Shown in pieces: positions 35,612 to 44,438 of a stretch of DNA of 64,000 bases. The DNA is from Flavobacterium kingsejongi (GTDB lineage: Bacteria > Bacteroidota > Bacteroidia > Flavobacteriales > Flavobacteriaceae). The stretch lies in contig NZ_CP020919.1 of assembly GCF_003076475.1 (NCBI RefSeq), positions 1,612,001-1,676,000 on the forward strand, read 5' to 3'. Under the pieces are notes generated by a model that saw only the letters and a list, made by a program, of their open reading frames with translations, searched no databases and was not told where the DNA came from. Positions within the stretch are counted from its first letter, which is position 1. Each line of letters begins with the position of its first letter. The position numbers and the translations under genes were made by a program.

Positions 35612-36658
35612 ATGAAAATAATTCAACTTTCTTTAGTGCTTTTTTGCCAGCTTAGCCTGGCTCAGGTAACGCTCACCGCAGATGGTCCCGGCAATACCTA
35701 TGAATTGATCAACAGTGTACTGGCGCCAGGCTATAATGTGGTGGAAGCTCCCGACTGTGCCCATACGGATTTTGGTCGGCATATTGAAGAGGTCTGGGAT
35801 GCCGAACTGAATAAATATGTTTTTAAGTTCCACATCCATGTCACTCCGGACGACGACCGTTGCCTCAAGTCCGACCGCCAGCGCAACGAGATTAAAACCT
35901 ACAATCAGTCACCAGCGAACCTGATTGGTACCTATGGTGAAAAAGTAGTGTACAAGTGGAAGTTCAAATTGGACAGCGGTTTCCAGGCTTCGAACAAATT
36001 CACACACATCCACCAGATTAAGGCGTATGGCGGTCCGCATGAGGATATTCCGGTGGTGTCCCTGATTACCCGTGGCGGTAGCAGCCCAAAGCTTCAGGTG
36101 ATGCATTCCGACAGTATTAATTCGGTTGAAAAAGCATCGGCAAACCTGGCTCTTTTTAAAGGCGTATGGGTGGAAGCTACCGAAACCATTACTTATGGCG
36201 AAAGTGGTAAATACCAAATTGTCCTGAAGAAAGTCAGTGACGGAACTGTTTTATTGACCTATACCAATAATAACATCCGCATGTGGCGGGATGATGCCCA
36301 GGGTATACGCCCAAAATGGGGAATCTACCGCAGCTTGCTCAGTGCGTCACAACTTCGTGATGAAGCTTTATTGTATGCTGATTTTTCGATAGAAGAAGTT
36401 GCCACATCCTTAAAAAATAAAACGGGGGCTGTAGACAAACTATTATTTCCCAATCCGGTAAAAAACATATTGAATTTGGGGCATAACGAAACCTATGAGA
36501 CCATTGCGATTAGCGATGTACAAGGGAAAATGGTATGGCAAAAAGAAAATTACCAGTTGAATGCCATTGATGTTTCGGGCCTGGAAGCAGGGATGTATGT
36601 TCTACAATTTAAAACAGCAACCACTGCGGCATCAGAAAAATTTATCAAAACAAAATAA
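35612..36658 (+). CDS. Secreted jelly-roll polysaccharide-lyase-like protein with type IX sorting domain
   Basis: A 348-residue exported protein: signal peptide (residues 1-17), a beta-jelly-roll-like domain (about 20-262) and a type IX secretion C-terminal domain (about 273-348, LLFPNPVKNILNLG and LEAGMYVLQF). Conserved-looking active-site strands are RQRNEIK (89-95), HIHQIK (132-137) and KWGIYR (235-240). Their order resembles the RTELRE, QIH and YFKAGxYxQ blocks of PL7, but the residues differ and look closer to PL20/PL13-type jelly rolls. As the last gene of the run it may make the first extracellular cuts in alginate or another uronan. Family assignment is uncertain. Confidence 0.7.
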   Translation: MKIIQLSLVLFCQLSLAQVTLTADGPGNTYELINSVLAPGYNVVEAPDCAHTDFGRHIEEVWDAELNKYVFKFHIHVTPDDDRCLKSDRQRNEIKTYNQSPANLIGTYGEKVVYKWKFKLDSGFQASNKFTHIHQIKAYGGPHEDIPVVSLITRGGSSPKLQVMHSDSINSVEKASANLALFKGVWVEATETITYGESGKYQIVLKKVSDGTVLLTYTNNNIRMWRDDAQGIRPKWGIYRSLLSASQLRDEALLYADFSIEEVATSLKNKTGAVDKLLFPNPVKNILNLGHNETYETIAISDVQGKMVWQKENYQLNAIDVSGLEAGMYVLQFKTATTAASEKFIKTK

Positions 36659-36689
36659 GAGTATCCTTCCTCGCGATATTCTTACCACC

Positions 36690-36728
36690 AACCTGCAGGC
36701 CTACGGGATTTTGCAGGTTTTATTTTTT
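36690..36728 (+). terminator. Terminator at the end of the alginate transcription unit
   Basis: AACCTGCA and TGCAGGTT arms around a 14-base loop, followed by a T-rich run, 32 bases after the lyase stop codon. Confidence 0.8.
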
Positions 36729-36796
36729 ATGGATAAAAGATTGTAGCTTTGCATTCCTGTAATCCTTTATTTCAGGCTATAAATTGCTATCAAACA

Positions 36797-37924
36797 ATGT
36801 CCGGCATCTACATCCATATTCCTTTCTGCAAACAGGCCTGTCATTACTGTGACTTCCATTTTTCGACTTCCTTAAGCAAAAAGGAAGCTATGGTGGAGGC
36901 ACTAATCCGCGAAATGGAATTGCGAAAAAAGGAATTGGGTGAGGAAGTGGTCGAGACCATTTACTTTGGTGGGGGTACGCCCAGTGTACTGAGCAATGCT
37001 GAAATTCAAAAACTGATTGATGCGGTATACCAGCATTATACCGTTAGTGAAGATCCTGAGATTACGCTGGAGGCCAATCCGGATGATTTGTCGGGCAACC
37101 GGCTGCTGGAGTTGTCTCAGACTCCCGTAAACCGGCTGAGCATAGGTGTACAGTCTTTTTTTGAAGAAGATCTCCTGATGATGAACCGGGCACACAATGC
37201 TACCGAAGCATTAAAATGCCTGCAGGAAGCAATAACTTATTTTGACAATATCTCCGTGGATCTTATTTATGGGATTCCAGGTATGGACAATACAAAGTGG
37301 CAGCAGAATGTACAAACGGCACTTGATTTGGGAATTCCGCACATTTCCAGTTATGCACTGACGGTAGAGCCCAAAACAGCACTCAAAAAACTAATACAGA
37401 CTGGAAAAGTAGCCGCTCCTAATGATGAGGTGGCTCAGGAACATTTTATGCTGCTGGTAGACCTGCTTGAAAGCAATGGATTTATCCATTATGAATTGTC
37501 AAACTTTGGAAAGGAAGGTTATTTCTCAAAAAATAATTCAGCGTATTGGCTGGGTAAAAAATACCTGGGAATCGGACCTTCAGCACACAGCTATGATGGA
37601 ATCTCCCGAAGCTGGAATAAAGCGAATAATGCATTGTATTTAAAAGCAATAGCCGAAGATCAGTTGCCAAATGAAATAGAGATCCTCACCGAAACCGATC
37701 GCTATAATGAATATATCATGACGGGATTACGAACTGTTTGGGGCGTTTCCTTAGATCGTATTGGAAAAGAATTCAGTACTCAATACCTGCACTACTTACT
37801 GCAGGAATCAGAACGTTTTGTAAAGGACGGCCTGCTTTCGGTCGAAAATAACATCCTGCGTACGACACGCAAAGGAAAATTCCTTGCCGATGGTATTGCC
37901 AGTGACTTATTTATAGTGGAATAA
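36797..37924 (+). CDS. hemW: HemW-like radical SAM protein
   Basis: A radical SAM protein of 375 residues with the cluster motif CKQACHYCDF near residues 9-18 and the HemW-type block YFGGGTPSVLS. The family resembles coproporphyrinogen III oxidase HemN, but HemW members lack the extra N-terminal cysteine and act in heme trafficking or insertion. I start at 36797 (MSGIYIHIPFC); the frame is open 48 bases further up without family similarity. The 3' end overlaps the convergent small gene by 18 bases. Confidence 0.92.
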   Translation: MSGIYIHIPFCKQACHYCDFHFSTSLSKKEAMVEALIREMELRKKELGEEVVETIYFGGGTPSVLSNAEIQKLIDAVYQHYTVSEDPEITLEANPDDLSGNRLLELSQTPVNRLSIGVQSFFEEDLLMMNRAHNATEALKCLQEAITYFDNISVDLIYGIPGMDNTKWQQNVQTALDLGIPHISSYALTVEPKTALKKLIQTGKVAAPNDEVAQEHFMLLVDLLESNGFIHYELSNFGKEGYFSKNNSAYWLGKKYLGIGPSAHSYDGISRSWNKANNALYLKAIAEDQLPNEIEILTETDRYNEYIMTGLRTVWGVSLDRIGKEFSTQYLHYLLQESERFVKDGLLSVENNILRTTRKGKFLADGIASDLFIVE

Positions 37925-38302
37925 TACGATATCACCGTTAAAAATGGTCTGAATGACACCCAAAACAAGCATAGAACCAAAATCGGTTGCCCCATTCGGA
38001 TTGTAAGAATCTATTTTCACGCCCCGCCAATTATTTTCAGGAAGGTATTCCGACCTGTTGTAAGAATACAGGCTGTTATTCCGCAAGCTTATTGTATTGT
38101 TCTGCGTTGCCGGAGTATAGGACGAAAAGAAATAAGGATTAAGGATGGGTGTTGTTGCAATGCCAAAAGTAAAATGCGAAGGCATGCTACTGGAAGCGAC
38201 AAAGGCATATTTTTTCTGGGAATTAAAGGATGGTGTTTGTAAAATTTGGCCGAAAACACCACAACTACAGATAAGGGCGAGCCATAAAAATGATTTTTTC
38301 AT
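37907..38302 (-). CDS. Small exported hypothetical protein
   Basis: A 131-residue protein with a convincing signal peptide (KKSFLWLALICSCGVFGQ, residues 2-19). The mature part is rich in Ser, Asn, Tyr and Phe and I recognise no domain. Its last 18 bases lie inside the end of hemW on the other strand, so the two transcripts converge and overlap. It is probably periplasmic or outer-membrane associated. Function unknown. Confidence 0.65.
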   Translation of the reverse strand: MKKSFLWLALICSCGVFGQILQTPSFNSQKKYAFVASSSMPSHFTFGIATTPILNPYFFSSYTPATQNNTISLRNNSLYSYNRSEYLPENNWRGVKIDSYNPNGATDFGSMLVLGVIQTIFNGDIVLFHYK

Positions 38303-38432
38303 AGTATTTATTTTAAATATAAATTCGGGTTCACAAACCTATTTTACTAAATTTGAACCAATGTAATAATTTTAAGGCAGATATGGTAGTGTTGCTATCC
38401 CCTATTTTGATCCTTATGTAAACAAAACAACA

Positions 38433-39233
38433 TTGAAAGCAAAAATCCGGCAGAATGATCAGATTGTAGAAATTGATTTGGCCAAACCTATTGATATTTC
38501 GATTCCAATTACGAACACAGACGAAAACCCCATTGCATGGTACATCGATAAGCCCGTTATCGAGCCTGTACGTTTTGGCGATTGGGTAGGGAAAGTTTCG
38601 GAAGGGGCTTCTTCGACAAATTTCAATACGATTTCATTCAATCCCCACGGTCATGGTACCCATACCGAGTGTTTGGGGCATATCACAAAAGATTTTTACA
38701 GTATCAATGAGAGCCTGAAAACCTTTTTCTTCTGGGCGGAACTCATTTCGGTAACACCAGAAATACAGGATGGGGATGCTGTGATTACCAAAGATCAGGT
38801 CGCTACAGCTTTTTCCGCAGCGCAGGCCAAATCGGGTGGTACTCCGGAAGCCATCGTAATCCGGACAATACCGAATGAGGATACCAAACGATCCCTAAAA
38901 TATTCGAATACCAATCCACCCTACCTGGAAGCTGCCGCCGCTTTGTATTTGCGGGATAATGGCATTTGTCATTTATTGATTGATCTTCCAAGTGTGGATA
39001 AGGAAAAAGATGAAGGAAAGCTGTTGGCGCATAAAGCATTCTGGAATGTCACCAATACTGATGTACTGAATGCGGATGCCCGAAAAGATGCTACAATTAC
39101 AGAAATGATTTATGTTGCTGATTCGGTGGCAGATGGCAGTTACCTGCTGAACCTTCAGATTGCTTCCTTTGAGAACGACGCAACACCCAGTAAGCCTGTT
39201 TTATACCTGATTGAAAATGAATATACTGATTAA
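38433..39233 (+). CDS. Cyclase / kynurenine formamidase-family hydrolase
   Basis: A metal-dependent amidohydrolase-like protein of 266 residues. The family motif HGHGTHTECLGHI (residues about 72-84) supplies the metal-binding histidines. Kynurenine formamidase and isatin hydrolase belong here, but this set of residues does not show the substrate. The start appears to be TTG at 38433, since no ATG occurs in the following frame before the conserved region; this is unusual and worth noting. The DUF4260 gene overlaps its end by 17 bases. Confidence 0.85.
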   Translation: MKAKIRQNDQIVEIDLAKPIDISIPITNTDENPIAWYIDKPVIEPVRFGDWVGKVSEGASSTNFNTISFNPHGHGTHTECLGHITKDFYSINESLKTFFFWAELISVTPEIQDGDAVITKDQVATAFSAAQAKSGGTPEAIVIRTIPNEDTKRSLKYSNTNPPYLEAAAALYLRDNGICHLLIDLPSVDKEKDEGKLLAHKAFWNVTNTDVLNADARKDATITEMIYVADSVADGSYLLNLQIASFENDATPSKPVLYLIENEYTD

Positions 39234-39576
39234 ACTGGAGGAAGCTGCCTTGTTTGTTTTAGGCATCTATCTCTTTAGCCTTTTGCCATTGGCGTGGTGG
39301 TACTTTCCATTGCTGCTGTTGCTGCCCGATTTTTCAATGTTGGGCTATGTGGCCAATGCCAAAATTGGAGCGGTATGCTATAATATTTTCCACCATAGGG
39401 GAGTAGCAGTTATCGTATATCTTTTGGGTCTATATCTTGGAAATGATGCGGTTCAGTTGTGTGGGATTATCCTATTTTCCCATAGCGCCATGGACCGGAT
39501 GTTTGGGTATGGACTGAAATATGAAAGCGGATTTAAATACACCCATTTAGGGATTATCGGTAAAGAAAAAATATGA
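39217..39576 (+). CDS. DUF4260 family membrane protein
   Basis: A 119-residue membrane protein with about three or four hydrophobic segments. The motifs LLPDFSMLGYV, IFHHRG and SHSAMDRMFGYGLKY match the DUF4260 family, whose function I do not know. It starts inside the end of the cyclase gene (an ATG two codons earlier is also possible) and overlaps the next start by 4 bases (ATGA). The three genes are therefore coupled. Confidence 0.82.
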   Translation: MNILIKLEEAALFVLGIYLFSLLPLAWWYFPLLLLLPDFSMLGYVANAKIGAVCYNIFHHRGVAVIVYLLGLYLGNDAVQLCGIILFSHSAMDRMFGYGLKYESGFKYTHLGIIGKEKI

Positions 39577-39944
39577 ACATAGAGAATTATTTTGAGTATT
39601 GCCTTTCCAAAAAAGGAGCTACGGAACATTTTCCATTTGATGAGGATACGCTGGTGTTTAAAGTTGGCGGTAAAATATTTGGGTTATCATCGCTGAGCGA
39701 ATGGGAAAAAGGAACACCATCGGTGAACCTGAAATGCGATCCGGAACGGGCCGAATTACTGCGTGCGGAATATGCCGACATTATCCCGGGATACCATATG
39801 AGTAAGATACACTGGAATACAATTCGGATTAACCAGGATGTACCTGACAAATTGGTATGGGAGCTTATTGATCATTCTTATGAATTGGTTTTCAAAAGCC
39901 TGACTAAGAAAATACAGGCAGAAATTACTGAATTAGAGAATTAG
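39573..39944 (+). CDS. MmcQ/YjbR family DNA-binding-like protein
   Basis: A 123-residue single-domain protein. The family pattern is clear: GATEHFPFDEDTLVFKVGGKIFGL, then PSVNLKCDPERAELLRAEY and PGYHMSKIHWNTI. YjbR/MmcQ proteins have a CyaY-like fold and are thought to bind DNA, but their role is unclear. It overlaps the DUF4260 stop codon by 4 bases. Confidence 0.9.
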   Translation: MNIENYFEYCLSKKGATEHFPFDEDTLVFKVGGKIFGLSSLSEWEKGTPSVNLKCDPERAELLRAEYADIIPGYHMSKIHWNTIRINQDVPDKLVWELIDHSYELVFKSLTKKIQAEITELEN

Positions 39945-40010
39945 GTATTACTTTTGTGACACATTATCGAAGCTGAATGCTATTCAGGATAATAATTTGA
40001 ACTACAAACG

Positions 40011-40766
40011 ATGAAAGAACAGATAAAAAAATTTCTCAACGAGGAGCAGGACCCTAAAGCGATTGAAAAAATCACGTCTAAACTGACGGATCTGCTAATG
40101 AAAAATGAAGAAATCAGCTATATCGGCGTGCAGAAAAAACCTGCGCTTACCGTTTTTCCCGATAGCATTGTACTAACGAATAAACGTATTATCATCTGTA
40201 AGCCTAAAAACCTGGGCTTATCTATGGATTTTACAGATTATACATGGGATGATATCGTAGGTACTTTTGTAAAAGAAAATATACTGGGTTCTGAATTTTC
40301 ATTCACTACCAAAACCGATCTTACCCTATCCATAGATTATATTCCTAAAACACAGGCGCGCAAGATCTATACGTTTGCCAAAGAACAATTGGAATTGCTC
40401 AAAGAGGCTGCTCATGCCCCGGTTGTTCCTGTCGTGACTCCAGAGGTGGAGGCCCCGATTGCCTATTCACAGCCGGAAGCAATTGGTATCGAAACGGAAG
40501 AAACCATAGAAGAACCCGAAGCAATAGAGGAAATGGAAACGGAAGAAGTGGTGAATTATGCCGAAATTATGAAACCGGAACATATTGAACCGATTCCAAT
40601 CTATGATGAATCGAAAATAGTGCAGGAAGAGGATAAATCACTAAAAAACCTCTCTAAGGAAGAGCTTTTCGACAAGCTTCAGCAATATAAAAAACTACTT
40701 GATAACGGACTGATCCTTCAGGGGGAATACGATGCCTTCAAAAAAGAAATTCTTCATTACCTTTAA
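40011..40766 (+). CDS. PH-domain protein with C-terminal SHOCT-like motif
   Basis: A 251-residue cytoplasmic protein. Residues about 35-125 look like a bacterial PH domain (VFPDSIVLTNKRIIICKPK, then DYTWDDIVGTFVKEN). An acidic linker rich in Glu/Pro (130-205) leads to a short C-terminal helix pair (SKEELFDKLQQYKKLLDNGLI, then EYDAFKKEIL) typical of SHOCT domains. This layout occurs in many bacterial proteins of unknown function. It is the last host gene before the IS21 element and is followed by a good terminator. Confidence 0.78.
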   Translation: MKEQIKKFLNEEQDPKAIEKITSKLTDLLMKNEEISYIGVQKKPALTVFPDSIVLTNKRIIICKPKNLGLSMDFTDYTWDDIVGTFVKENILGSEFSFTTKTDLTLSIDYIPKTQARKIYTFAKEQLELLKEAAHAPVVPVVTPEVEAPIAYSQPEAIGIETEETIEEPEAIEEMETEEVVNYAEIMKPEHIEPIPIYDESKIVQEEDKSLKNLSKEELFDKLQQYKKLLDNGLILQGEYDAFKKEILHYL

Positions 40767-40854
40767 GGTATACGAATTGAAGTGCGTTCCCATAATCAAG
40801 GAACTTTCCGGAAAGGAACAAATTGACATAGGATTTCCGATAACGAGCACAAAT

Positions 40855-40902
40855 AAAAAAAAGAGGCTATTTCACAAATATAGTGGAATAGCCTCTTTTT
40901 TT
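40855..40902 (+). terminator. Terminator after the PH-domain gene
   Basis: AAGAGGCTATT and AATAGCCTCTT arms around a partly paired loop, ending in a T run. The remaining host sequence to 40984 holds no gene that I can see. Confidence 0.82.
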
Positions 40903-40984
40903 ACCTGTAATTGTAACTATGGCTTAAGTAATTTGAAGTGCGCATTGCATCGCTACAGGTGTGTTTTACATTTCGAAGTGTGTG

Positions 40985-41082
40985 TGGAAAAACCGGTCAA
41001 TTTGACCACCTAATTCCGGAGTAAATTGACCACCCGTTCCGGAGCAAACTGACCACCTAATTCCGGAGCAAATTGACCACCA
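40985..41082 (+). repeat. Left-end transposase-binding repeats of the IS21 element
   Basis: Four copies of a repeat resembling CCGGAGCAAATTGACCACC at a spacing of about 22-27 bases, beginning with the terminal copy. Confidence 0.8.
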
Positions 41083-41164
41083 AGTTTTGTGGTGAATTAA
41101 GTATTAAAAACTATTGATTTTTTCATGTTGTTAGAACCATACATTCGTTAAAAATTTACGGATT

Positions 41165-42712
41165 ATGGCAAACAAAATAACAGACATGAGTAAAATTAGA
41201 AAAGTAATTAAATTCTATTGTAATGGAAAGAGTAAGTTATTTATAAGTAGCTACTTATCCCTTTCAAGAAATACGGTAAAGAAATATATTTCTTTATTTG
41301 AAGTTCTCGAATTAAGCTTTGAATTAATCGACCAAAAAACCGATGCAGAGCTGGAACTTTTATTCTCCCAGACTAGTGTAGAGGCCATTAGCCCGAGATT
41401 ACAGACACTTTATGATTTTTTTCCTAAAATGGAACGTGAACTAAAAAAAGTTGGCGTTACCGTACAGCATATGTGGGAACAATATATTGCTGTAAATCCT
41501 GATGGTTATCGAACTTCACAATTTCATTATCATTACAATATATGGGGCAAACGAGTTAATCCGGTCATGCATATGAACCATAAGGCTGGTGATAAAATGT
41601 ATGTTGATTATGCCGGAAAGACACTCTCAATTATTGATATAGATACTGGAGAAGTCAAAGAAGTACAATTTTTTGTAGCAATATTGGGCGCTAGCCAATA
41701 CACGTATGCTGAAGCTTCCATGAGCCAGCAAAAGGAAAACTTTGTTGACTCGGTAGAAAATGCCATGCGCTTTTTTGAAGGCACTCCTGCCGCCATTGTT
41801 CCAGATAATTTAAAATCTGCCGTAATAAAAAGCAGTCGTTTTGAACCGACAATCAATGAAACCCTGGCTGATTTAGCAGAACATTACGAAACCACAATTT
41901 TACCTGCCAGAGCTTACAGGCCCAGAGACAAGTCACTAGTTGAAGGAGCTGTTAAGATATTATATCGAAGGATTTATGTAACCATAAAAGAAACTAAGTT
42001 CTTTTCTCTGGAAGAATTAAACCAGCAGATCTGGGATTTACTTGACTCTCACAATAACAGAAAACTGACAGGACGCCCTTATTCCCGCTTTGAATTATTT
42101 TTAGAAGACGAGAAAGAAAAACTGCGTCCACTCCCACAAGATCGTTTTGAAATTAAATACCAGTCTTTTGCAACAGTAATGCAAAACGGTCATGTTCAAT
42201 TAAGCCAGGACAAAAACTATTACAGCGTTCCGTATCAATATGTAAAGAAGAAAGCCAAGCTGTTATATACCAAATCAACAGTAGAGATTTATTATAAATA
42301 CAATCGAATAGCTGTACATCCAAGAAACTACAAACCTTATGTCTATACAACAACTCCTGAGCATTTAGCCAGTACACATCAATTTGTAGCCCAATGGAGT
42401 GCTGCCCGCTTCATTGAATGGGCTAATAATATTGATGAGTCAGTAGGAGAATATATAATGCAGATAATCGAAAGCAGAAATCATCCAGAACAGGCTTATA
42501 AAAGCTGTTTAGGAATACTGAATTTTGAAAAAAAGGTAGGCAGACAGCGATTAATAAATGCCTGCAGGCGGGCACTTGATTTTAAAATTTACAATTTTAA
42601 GACCATACAAAACATTTTAGAAAACAACTTGGATCATATTGATTTTGATCAAGAACCTGAGCAGGAACTTCCCGATCACAGTAACATAAGAGGAAAACAC
42701 TATTATAACTAA
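41165..42712 (+). CDS. istA: IS21-family transposase IstA
   Basis: The DDE transposase of the element, 515 residues. An N-terminal helix-turn-helix (SKLFISSYLSLSRNTVKKYI) is followed by an rve-type catalytic core. Likely catalytic residues are D148 in YVDYAGK, D213 in VPDNLKS and E260 in SLVEGAV. A Mu-type beta-barrel region lies in the C-terminal half. The gene is intact, starts 180 bases inside the left end and ends 16 bases before istB, the usual arrangement for co-expression. Confidence 0.95.
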   Translation: MANKITDMSKIRKVIKFYCNGKSKLFISSYLSLSRNTVKKYISLFEVLELSFELIDQKTDAELELLFSQTSVEAISPRLQTLYDFFPKMERELKKVGVTVQHMWEQYIAVNPDGYRTSQFHYHYNIWGKRVNPVMHMNHKAGDKMYVDYAGKTLSIIDIDTGEVKEVQFFVAILGASQYTYAEASMSQQKENFVDSVENAMRFFEGTPAAIVPDNLKSAVIKSSRFEPTINETLADLAEHYETTILPARAYRPRDKSLVEGAVKILYRRIYVTIKETKFFSLEELNQQIWDLLDSHNNRKLTGRPYSRFELFLEDEKEKLRPLPQDRFEIKYQSFATVMQNGHVQLSQDKNYYSVPYQYVKKKAKLLYTKSTVEIYYKYNRIAVHPRNYKPYVYTTTPEHLASTHQFVAQWSAARFIEWANNIDESVGEYIMQIIESRNHPEQAYKSCLGILNFEKKVGRQRLINACRRALDFKIYNFKTIQNILENNLDHIDFDQEPEQELPDHSNIRGKHYYN

Positions 42713-42728
42713 ATTAAATCTTGAAAAA

Positions 42729-43466
42729 ATGAATGAATCCACAGTAACCAAAATGAAACAAATGAAGCTTTATGGCATGTTTAATGCTTTTAAAACAGCC
42801 ATTGAAAGCGGGAAAACAGATCATTATACCCTTGACCAGTTTGTATCGATGATTATTGATGCAGAATGGGATGAAAGGTACAATCGTCGTATTGAACGAA
42901 GTATCACTAATGCCAAATTCCATTACAAATCAAATATTGAAAGTATCAATTTTGATGTATCACGTAACCTGGACCGAAACATGGTACTGCGTCTGGCAGA
43001 ATGCGAATTTATAGAGAAAAACGAAAACATTTTAATCACTGGAAGCACCGGTGTCGGTAAAAGTTATTTAGGTACTGCATTAGGTTATCAAGCCTGTATA
43101 CAGGGTTTTAAGGTAAGTTATTTTAATACCTTAAAATTGTTCGCTAGACTAAAAATGGCTAAAGCAGATGGTACTTATCTACGGGAACTTACCAAAATAC
43201 AAAGACAGGATGTTATAATACTTGATGATTTTGGACTCCAGGCACTTGACAGCCATAACCGAATTACTCTTTTAGAGATCATAGAGGACAGGCATAATAA
43301 CGGCTCTATAATCGTGACATCACAAATACCAGTTCAAGGCTGGTATGATATAATTGGAGAAAAAACGATAGCCGATGCAATATTAGACAGACTTATACAC
43401 CAATCTCATAGGCTTGAATTACATGGAGAATCCATGAGAAAGAAAAGAGGAATAAACAAAGAGTGA
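42729..43466 (+). CDS. istB: IS21-family helper ATPase IstB
   Basis: An AAA+ ATPase of the DnaC/IstB class with 245 residues. Walker A GSTGVGKS lies at residues 105-112 and Walker B VIILDDFG near residue 160. IstB assists IstA in assembling the transposition complex and choosing a target. The gene is intact, so the element may still be active. A 60-base AT-rich spacer separates its end from the right-end repeats. Confidence 0.95.
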   Translation: MNESTVTKMKQMKLYGMFNAFKTAIESGKTDHYTLDQFVSMIIDAEWDERYNRRIERSITNAKFHYKSNIESINFDVSRNLDRNMVLRLAECEFIEKNENILITGSTGVGKSYLGTALGYQACIQGFKVSYFNTLKLFARLKMAKADGTYLRELTKIQRQDVIILDDFGLQALDSHNRITLLEIIEDRHNNGSIIVTSQIPVQGWYDIIGEKTIADAILDRLIHQSHRLELHGESMRKKRGINKE

Positions 43467-43518
43467 TATTTTATTATATTTGAATACTAATTAACAGATG
43501 AAAAAATATAGTTTTTAA

Positions 43519-43626
43519 TCAAAACGGAGGTGCTCACTTTGCACCGGAATTAGGTGGTCATTTTGAACTGGAATCAGGTGCTCACTTTAAAACGGAATGG
43601 GGTGATCAATATAACCGGAATTTGCA
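43519..43626 (-). repeat. Right-end transposase-binding repeats of the IS21 element
   Basis: Four repeats on the minus strand related to CCGGTGCAAAGTGAGCACC and TTCAAAATGACCACC, ending in the terminal copy. They are more diverged from each other than the left-end copies. Confidence 0.78.
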
Positions 43627-43768
43627 CTAAAACACCTACTGGTGCCGATAAAATAACAATTGTTGCAATTATTAAAAACCACTTTTCTTTACGGTGCCGC
43701 TTCTCCATTTTACGCATACTCTCTTTATGTTCTACCCATATTTCATAAGCTGTCTTATTATCATCCAT
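43627..43768 (-). pseudogene. Small membrane protein truncated by the IS21 element
   Basis: The first 47 or so codons of a small protein: a charged N-terminus (AYEIWVEHKESMRKMEKRHRKEK) then one membrane helix (WFLIIATIVILSAPVGVL). The coding sequence runs into the IS right end at 43626, and the stop codon now used (43574) is IS-derived. Size and layout fit a phage holin-like or cargo membrane protein, but no family is recognisable. The rest of the gene is not found on the other side of the IS. Confidence 0.6.
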
Positions 43769-43826
43769 GACATTTTTTTTTCAAAATTAAATATATTCAT
43801 TCTTTAATAATTACGGTTTTACTCAA

Positions 43827-43862
43827 TTTGGAATCTTTGGAATAACAGGAATCTTTAGAATC
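43827..43862 (+). repeat. 9-bp repeat array A (four units)
   Basis: Four consecutive 9-base units: TTTGGAATC, TTTGGAATA, ACAGGAATC, TTTAGAATC. The array ends 4 bases before the stop-codon end of the adjacent minus-strand gene. Confidence 0.8.
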
Positions 43863-43866
43863 CTAA

Positions 43867-44388
43867 TTAATACCTAAAATCTGTAAAATGGATCATGCGG
43901 CCAAAATATATATTATCCCGGCATTTTTCGGCTTTCGGTCGCCAATAGTCTGAGAAGTCCGCCCAGGTGTCGAAACCCTCATTAACGGCAAACTTTAAGC
44001 TGGCGGCCTTATCGTACGATTTACGGCCGTTAACAGATATTTGCAAATTAGTTTTATCAGCTTCAATAATTACATTTTGGTAGCCGTTAATTTTAAATGG
44101 CCGTGAAATGTGAACCATTTCATAACACTTGAGTTCGCCCATTTTTTTACGGATAACGGCTATAGTTGGCACAATGTATTCGTGCGGCTCAAAGTATAAA
44201 TTAAAGTCGATTATCTCATGTATTTTCGGGGCACAGCAGGCATACACATCAGCATCAAATAATACCCGCACCCGATCTATCATTTGTTCCCTTAATTGGA
44301 TATCCTTGTTTTGAAGCAACCCCTTTGTAAGTTTTTCGGCAAAATACGTCGGCTTATCATTTATCTGTGATAAAAAATTTAATACCAT
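43867..44388 (-). CDS. ASCH-like domain protein, copy 1
   Basis: A 173-residue protein, paralogous to its upstream neighbour over the whole length: shared KPTYFAEK near the start, KIHEI in the middle, and LKFAVNEGFDTWADFSDYW with a closing IHFTDFRY. This frame resembles the small ASCH-like proteins found in Bacteroidota phages (EKI-HTIR-GKIIHW-DFKY pattern). ASCH domains are thought to bind RNA or modified nucleotides. In this copy the HTIR motif has become HEII, so a key feature may be lost. It is flanked by 9-bp repeat arrays on both sides. Confidence 0.65.
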   Translation of the reverse strand: MVLNFLSQINDKPTYFAEKLTKGLLQNKDIQLREQMIDRVRVLFDADVYACCAPKIHEIIDFNLYFEPHEYIVPTIAVIRKKMGELKCYEMVHISRPFKINGYQNVIIEADKTNLQISVNGRKSYDKAASLKFAVNEGFDTWADFSDYWRPKAEKCRDNIYFGRMIHFTDFRY

Positions 44389-44408
44389 ACTTTTAACGTT
44401 TTAGAATA

Positions 44409-44435
44409 ATTAGAATCTTTGGAATCTTTGGAATT
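44409..44435 (+). repeat. 9-bp repeat array B (three units)
   Basis: ATTAGAATC, TTTGGAATC, TTTGGAATT in exact 9-base register. It ends 4 bases before the stop-codon end of the next gene. Confidence 0.8.
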
Positions 44436-44438
44436 CCA

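Larger units (their letters stand above)
40985..43626 (+). mobile_element. IS21-family insertion sequence (istA-istB)
   Basis: The ends are TGGAAAAACCGGTCAATTTG on the left and, read inward from the right, TGCAAATTCCGGTTATATTG. Over 26 bases the two agree at about 19 positions. Both ends carry further internal repeats of the form TTCCGGnnnAAATTGACCACC, as expected for transposase binding. The element is about 2.64 kb with intact istA and istB. No direct target duplication is visible: the left flank ends in GAAGTGTG and the right flank starts CTAAAACACC. It cuts a small prophage membrane-protein gene on its right side. Confidence 0.88.

Noticed and set aside
40732..41013. Open frame between the PH-domain gene and istA
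   Set aside because: It runs through a terminator hairpin and into the IS left end, and has no coding character.
40959..43635. AGGTG(TG)TTTTA on both outer sides of the IS as a longer inverted repeat or target duplication
   Set aside because: The two copies are inverted rather than direct, differ in length and lie at different distances from the IS ends, so neither reading fits.
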